DNA from: Oscillibacter sp.
GTDB lineage: Bacteria; Bacillota; Clostridia; Oscillospirales; Oscillospiraceae
DNA length: 47,706 nt
Assembly (NCBI GenBank): GCA_017527365.1
Contig: JAFXQD010000001.1
Location: 1-47,706 of the forward strand
Direction: 5' to 3'
Part shown: piece by piece, positions 44,316 through 47,706 of the stretch
Numbering within the stretch: the first letter of the stretch is position 1
How the letters are laid out: each line of letters begins with the position of its first letter
Notes under the pieces: generated by a model
The model's database searches: none
Told to the model about the DNA's origin: nothing
What the model saw: only the letters and a program-made list of their open reading frames with translations
Made by a program: the position numbers and the translations under genes

Positions 44316-44337
44316 GCTCAATATATGTAAAAAACAC

Positions 44338-44366
44338 TGGACAAGACGCGCAGAATGTGGTAAACT
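44338..44366 (+). promoter_or_regulatory. Promoter of the TIR gene pair
   Basis: TGGACA, 17-base spacer, TAAACT preceded by TGG; the GTGGTAAACTGT string is identical to the lipoprotein promoter near 13.16 kb. Confidence 0.55.
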
Positions 44367-44399
44367 GTCGGCAGGAGGGCGCGGAAGGGGGCGGACGGC

Positions 44400-44861
44400 G
44401 TGGCGGACGTGTTTATCAGCTATCACGAGGACAGTACCGGAGAAAAAAGTGCTGGACAACTGGTGCCTAAAATCGCTGACGCGCTGGAAAGCGTCGGAAT
44501 TTCCTGTTGGTATGCGCAAAGAGACTTATCCTTCGGCACATTTGCAAGTGCTATTACAAGGGAAATTGATACCTGCAAGATATTTTTGCTTGTACTTAAT
44601 AAAGAAAGCAATAAATCCGCGTATGTGGAAAGCGAGGTACACCTTGCCTTTGACCGGATGCACCTTGATAGACAACACAATATTCAATCAATGCTACCCG
44701 TGTTATTTAGGGTAGATAATTGCGCCCTTTCCGATTCCATGAGATTCTATACAGGCATTTTTCAAATAACAGACGGAACTTTCCTTGATTCACAGCGTAT
44801 AGGCAAATTAGTTAAACGCATTCATGACTGTTTGCCTGCTTTAGACAGTGGTCATCCATAA
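44400..44861 (+). CDS. TIR-domain protein
   Basis: A 153-residue protein that is almost only a TIR domain. It opens MADVFISYHEDSTGEKSAGQ, has the BB-loop region SCWYAQRDLSFGTF and the C-helix AYVESEVHLAF, where Glu79 sits in the place of the catalytic Glu of TIR NADases. No membrane span or signal peptide, so cytosolic. GTG start, with AAGGGGG upstream. It is 44 bases ahead of a second TIR gene whose first 40 codons are close to identical, which suggests a partial duplication. Either an NAD-consuming effector or an adaptor for its neighbour; which one cannot be told. Confidence 0.85.
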   Translation: MADVFISYHEDSTGEKSAGQLVPKIADALESVGISCWYAQRDLSFGTFASAITREIDTCKIFLLVLNKESNKSAYVESEVHLAFDRMHLDRQHNIQSMLPVLFRVDNCALSDSMRFYTGIFQITDGTFLDSQRIGKLVKRIHDCLPALDSGHP

Positions 44862-44905
44862 AAAGCTAATGCTTTATCCGGTTCCATTTGAAAGAGGTGT
44901 AAAAC

Positions 44906-46423
44906 GTGGCGGACGTGTTCATCAGCTATCACGAAAAGAGCGCGGGGGAACTCGTCGCGCAAATCGCCGACGCACTGGAAAGCGTCGGAATTTCCTGCTG
45001 GTATGCGAAGCGAGATATTCCCTCTGGCGGCGATTTCGCCCGCTACATCCCGTTGCAGATTGACGCTTGCAAAGTCTTTCTGCTCATTTTGAATGAGAAT
45101 GCGCAAAACTCCAGACATATCGAAAGCGAATTAGGGCTTGCATTTGGGCGATTCAATCGTAAAGAGCAAATAACAATCCTCCCGTTTGAGATAGGAGATT
45201 TCAAACGAGAATCATGGATAAGGTATTACTTGATTCATGTGCAAAGCGTTAAATTCCAAAGCGTAGAGGCATTGGTAAAGAAAGTCGGCGGTATTTTGAA
45301 TATTCCAGGTGAAATAATGCCGTTTTCCCTTTCTTCACAGGATGTTCAAGTCGCTAAGACAGTCCAACGTCAAATGCCTCCTCGTAAAACTATTCAAAGC
45401 GGCAACTGCGGGGATAACGTCGCTTATGTTCTTTCCGAAAACGGCTTGTTGACGATTTTCGGAACAGGAGCTATGTGGAGTTACGACTGGAATAGAAAAA
45501 CTGGAACGGCTAACACGCCGTGGTGGGATATTCGCGCAAAAATTTCTCATGTCGTGATTCAATCCGGGGTTACTTCTGTAGCAAAATACGCTTTTTGTAA
45601 TTGCATAAATTTGAATGCCGTCGAAATGCCGGACAGCATAACAAAAATTGAGGTCGGCGCGTTTGACAACTGCATATGCTTGACAAATGTCATCATTCCA
45701 AGCCATGTGATGAAAATTGAAACTGGCACTTTCAACGGTTGTGTGAATTTAAGCGACATTCAAATTTCCGACAAGGTAACAAAAATTGAATTTGGCGCTT
45801 TCAAGGATTGTAAATATTTGACGAATATTATAATTCCTGATAGTGTCACAGAAATTGAACTTGGTGCTTTCGCAGGCTGTACCAGTTTGAACATTGCAAG
45901 CGTGGCGGCGAAAACTAACGTCAATTCCTTTTCATTCCCTGAAAATGTCGCAGTTATTCGCAGGAAACCTGCGCAACCGCTCGCAAACAATAAAAGCGGC
46001 GAATGCGGGGATAATGTCACTTATACGCTGGTCGATGGCATATTGACTGTCTCCGGCGCGGGGCTTATGCGGAATTACAACTTTGACGAAAAAACCTTCT
46101 CTTGTAACACTCCATGGTGGAATGTGCGAAAATCGATTTCCTCTGTGCGCATCCAAGACGGCGTTACATCCGTAGGAGCGTTCGCTTTCAACAGTTGCGC
46201 GAACTTGTCCCGCGTTGAGATTCCCGACAGCATAACGGAGATTTGCGCGGAGGCTTTCTATCGGTGCGGCAGTCTGCGTGAAGTCTGGATTCCCGACAGC
46301 GTAAGATTCATCCGAAAATTCGCTTTTGACGAATCGGGGCTGACAGAAATCAGTATTCCGAAGTACGCGAAAACAGGCTGGCGCACATTCCCCAAAGGCG
46401 CCCGCGTCATACGCCGTGCATAA
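44906..46423 (+). CDS. TIR domain fused to BspA-type leucine-rich repeats
   Basis: A 505-residue protein. Residues 1-130 form a TIR domain (VFISYHEKSAGELVAQIADA; BB-loop SCWYAKRDIPSGGDF; C-helix HIESELGLAF with Glu75 as candidate catalytic residue). A linker leads to two copies of a larger module at about 164-350 and 363-505, each starting SGxCGDNVxYxL and containing NTPWW, then LRR_5 repeats of the AFxxCxxLxxVxIPDSITxI type: about five in the first, three to four in the second. There is no signal peptide, so repeats normally displayed outside the cell would here be cytosolic. AGAGGTG precedes the GTG. The LRR half is distinctly A+T-rich against its surroundings, suggesting transfer. Domain calls are firm; role unknown. 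Confidence 0.88.
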   Translation: MADVFISYHEKSAGELVAQIADALESVGISCWYAKRDIPSGGDFARYIPLQIDACKVFLLILNENAQNSRHIESELGLAFGRFNRKEQITILPFEIGDFKRESWIRYYLIHVQSVKFQSVEALVKKVGGILNIPGEIMPFSLSSQDVQVAKTVQRQMPPRKTIQSGNCGDNVAYVLSENGLLTIFGTGAMWSYDWNRKTGTANTPWWDIRAKISHVVIQSGVTSVAKYAFCNCINLNAVEMPDSITKIEVGAFDNCICLTNVIIPSHVMKIETGTFNGCVNLSDIQISDKVTKIEFGAFKDCKYLTNIIIPDSVTEIELGAFAGCTSLNIASVAAKTNVNSFSFPENVAVIRRKPAQPLANNKSGECGDNVTYTLVDGILTVSGAGLMRNYNFDEKTFSCNTPWWNVRKSISSVRIQDGVTSVGAFAFNSCANLSRVEIPDSITEICAEAFYRCGSLREVWIPDSVRFIRKFAFDESGLTEISIPKYAKTGWRTFPKGARVIRRA

Positions 46424-46429
46424 CGACAA

Positions 46430-46453
46430 CTCCCCCGGAGAAATCCGGGGGAG
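46430..46453. terminator. Hairpin between the TIR-LRR gene and nifJ
   Basis: CTCCCCCGG/CCGGGGGAG with a six-base loop, followed on the plus strand by CGTTGCTTCT. By position it ends both convergent units. Confidence 0.6.
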
Positions 46454-46494
46454 CGTTGCTTCTATGGGGACGCTTTCGGGATAGCGTGCGCGGC

Positions 46495-47706
46495 TTACGC
46501 GTACATCTCCTTGAGCTTGAGCAGGTGCTGGTAGCGTTCCATAGCGGTCTTTTCGTTCTTGTCGAACAGGGTCTCGGCGCGGGCGGGGAACTCGCGGGTC
46601 AGGCGGCTGTAGCGCGCCTCGCCCATGAGGAACGGACGGTAGCCTTCCTCTTTCGGCTCCTTGCTGTCGAGCGTGAACTTGCCGGACTCCGCCGCCGGGT
46701 TGAACCGGAACAGGTTCCAGTAGCCGCACTCGACCGCCTTCTTCATCTCGGACTGGCAGTTGGTCATGCCGCCCTTGATGGAGTGCATTTCGCAGGGGGC
46801 GTAGCCGATAATCAGGGACGGGCCCGGATAGGCTTCGGCTTCCTGAATGGCTTTGAGGGTCTGCGCCATATTCGCGCCCATGGCGATTTGCGCCACGTAG
46901 ATATAGCCGTAGGAAATGGCGATTTCGGCGAGGGACTTCTTCTTGATTTCCTTGCCCGCCGCCGCGAACTGCGCGACCTGCCCGATGTTGGAGGCTTTGG
47001 ACGCCTGCCCGCCCGTGTTGGAGTACACTTCCGTGTCGAACACGAACACGTTCACGTCGTTTCCGGAGGCGAGGACGTGGTCAAGCCCGCCGTAGCCGAT
47101 GTCGTAAGCCCAGCCGTCGCCGCCGAAAATCCAGAAGGACTTCTTGCGGAGGAACTCCTTCTTTTCGAGGATTTGCGCCACGAGGGAGCAGGCGGAGCAG
47201 TCGCAGAACTGTTCGCCGGAGGCTTTGCGCTCCTCGGCGTGCTTGAGCATTTCGGCGGCCTTGTCCGCGCCGAAATACTCCTTCCCGGCGTCGCTGGCAA
47301 AGAAGGGAATGGTTTCGTCAAGGGTGGAGATGTTCGCCGTCAGCGCGGCAATATAGGCGTCGGCGGCGGCGCCGTTGGCGGAGCCGTCGGCGTAGGTGTC
47401 GAGCCACTTCTGGGCGGCGTCCTTGAGTTCGGGGCGCGTCTGGGGCTGGGCGATAAGGGTTTCCGTCTTGGCTTTGAGGCTGTCGCGGACGGCGTTGTGT
47501 CCGAGGGAGAGCCCAAGCCCGTGCTCGGCGTTGTCCTCAAAGAGGGAGTTGCACCACGCGGGCCCGCGCCCCTCTTTGTTCGTGCAGTAGGGAGAGGTCG
47601 CCGCCGGGCCGCCCCAGATGGAGGAACAGCCTGTGGCGTTGGAGATGAACATACGGTCGCCGAACAGTTGCGTGACGAGGCGGGCGTAAGAGGTTTCGGC
47701 GCAGCC
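46495..47706 (-). CDS. nifJ: Pyruvate:ferredoxin (flavodoxin) oxidoreductase, C-terminal part
   Basis: Oxidises pyruvate to acetyl-CoA and CO2 with reduction of ferredoxin; central to clostridial fermentation. The frame runs off the window, so only the last 403 or so residues are seen. They hold the TPP-binding domain: NATGCSSIWGG, the FGGDGWAYDIGYGGLDHVLA segment, DTEVYSNTGGQ, and a lone Cys region (FCDCSAC) linked to the proximal Fe-S cluster. The family is about 1170 residues, so roughly two thirds lies outside. Confidence 0.95.
   Translation of the reverse strand, partial: GCAETSYARLVTQLFGDRMFISNATGCSSIWGGPAATSPYCTNKEGRGPAWCNSLFEDNAEHGLGLSLGHNAVRDSLKAKTETLIAQPQTRPELKDAAQKWLDTYADGSANGAAADAYIAALTANISTLDETIPFFASDAGKEYFGADKAAEMLKHAEERKASGEQFCDCSACSLVAQILEKKEFLRKKSFWIFGGDGWAYDIGYGGLDHVLASGNDVNVFVFDTEVYSNTGGQASKASNIGQVAQFAAAGKEIKKKSLAEIAISYGYIYVAQIAMGANMAQTLKAIQEAEAYPGPSLIIGYAPCEMHSIKGGMTNCQSEMKKAVECGYWNLFRFNPAAESGKFTLDSKEPKEEGYRPFLMGEARYSRLTREFPARAETLFDKNEKTAMERYQHLLKLKEMYA

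Noticed and set aside
1-47706. tRNA, rRNA, integrase or transposase genes, prophage
   Set aside because: No tRNA cloverleaf with a T-loop signature, no rRNA, and no recombinase-like protein was recognised; a covariance search was not possible here.

Overview
The window looks like a chromosome segment of a high-GC anaerobic member of the Firmicutes, class Clostridia, probably of the gut Oscillospirales type. This rests on several things seen together. There is an AddB-type recombination nuclease with an iron-sulfur cysteine set, a Firmicutes-order ribosomal superoperon (secY-adk-map-KOW protein-infA-rpmJ-rpsM-rpsK-rpsD-rpoA-rplQ), a zinc-type S14, a pyruvate:ferredoxin oxidoreductase, strong Shine-Dalgarno sequences, sigma-A-like promoters with 16-18 base spacers, and a dispersed palindromic repeat with the core GTCGCTGCGCGACA. 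Species cannot be named from the sequence alone.

Layout. 1-3415: palindromic repeats and addB (minus). 3578-8152: a plus-strand set with an O-antigen-ligase-like membrane protein, trpS, a TagO/WecA-type glycan-lipid initiating transferase and a metallophosphoesterase. 8192-13049: a minus-strand accessory cluster (WapI-like protein, M20 amidohydrolase, an antitoxin-like protein whose PIN toxin has decayed to ten codons, a ParB-like/BMP fusion broken by a one-base frameshift, a second phosphoesterase, a PqqD-like protein). 13200-14180: a lipoprotein. 14221-30558: 26 genes of the S10/spc/alpha ribosomal superoperon on the minus strand, read from a near-consensus promoter at 30839-30867 through a roughly 270-base leader that contains a terminator-like hairpin. 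31064-37619: plus-strand pncB, cardiolipin synthase, nnrD, a lipoprotein, alr and a MazF-type endoribonuclease without a visible antitoxin. 37793-38943: a small secreted protein, two opposed overlapping promoters with terminator-like hairpins (candidate sense/antisense RNAs) and a MITE-like inverted repeat. 38944-44198: typA, then a minus-strand ROK regulator, queH and malQ. 44400-46423: two tandem TIR-domain genes, the second fused to BspA-type leucine-rich repeats. 46495-window end: the 3' part of nifJ (minus).

How it works together. The core of the window is the translation and secretion superoperon, with adk and map embedded. The flanks carry envelope biogenesis (TagO-like transferase, O-antigen-ligase-like protein, cardiolipin synthase, alanine racemase), NAD(H) upkeep (nicotinate phosphoribosyltransferase and NAD(P)H-hydrate dehydratase close together) and fermentation (pyruvate oxidoreductase, 4-alpha-glucanotransferase). 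The most unusual content is the TIR / TIR-LRR pair: a cytosolic signalling or NAD-consuming domain joined to repeats normally seen on secreted surface proteins, in DNA visibly richer in A+T than its neighbours. Also notable are a ribosomal protein S3 with a tail of about 144 residues rich in Gly, Arg, Asn and Gln, the frameshifted BMP-like regulator, remains of toxin-antitoxin modules, and the opposed RNA pair near 38.4 kb.
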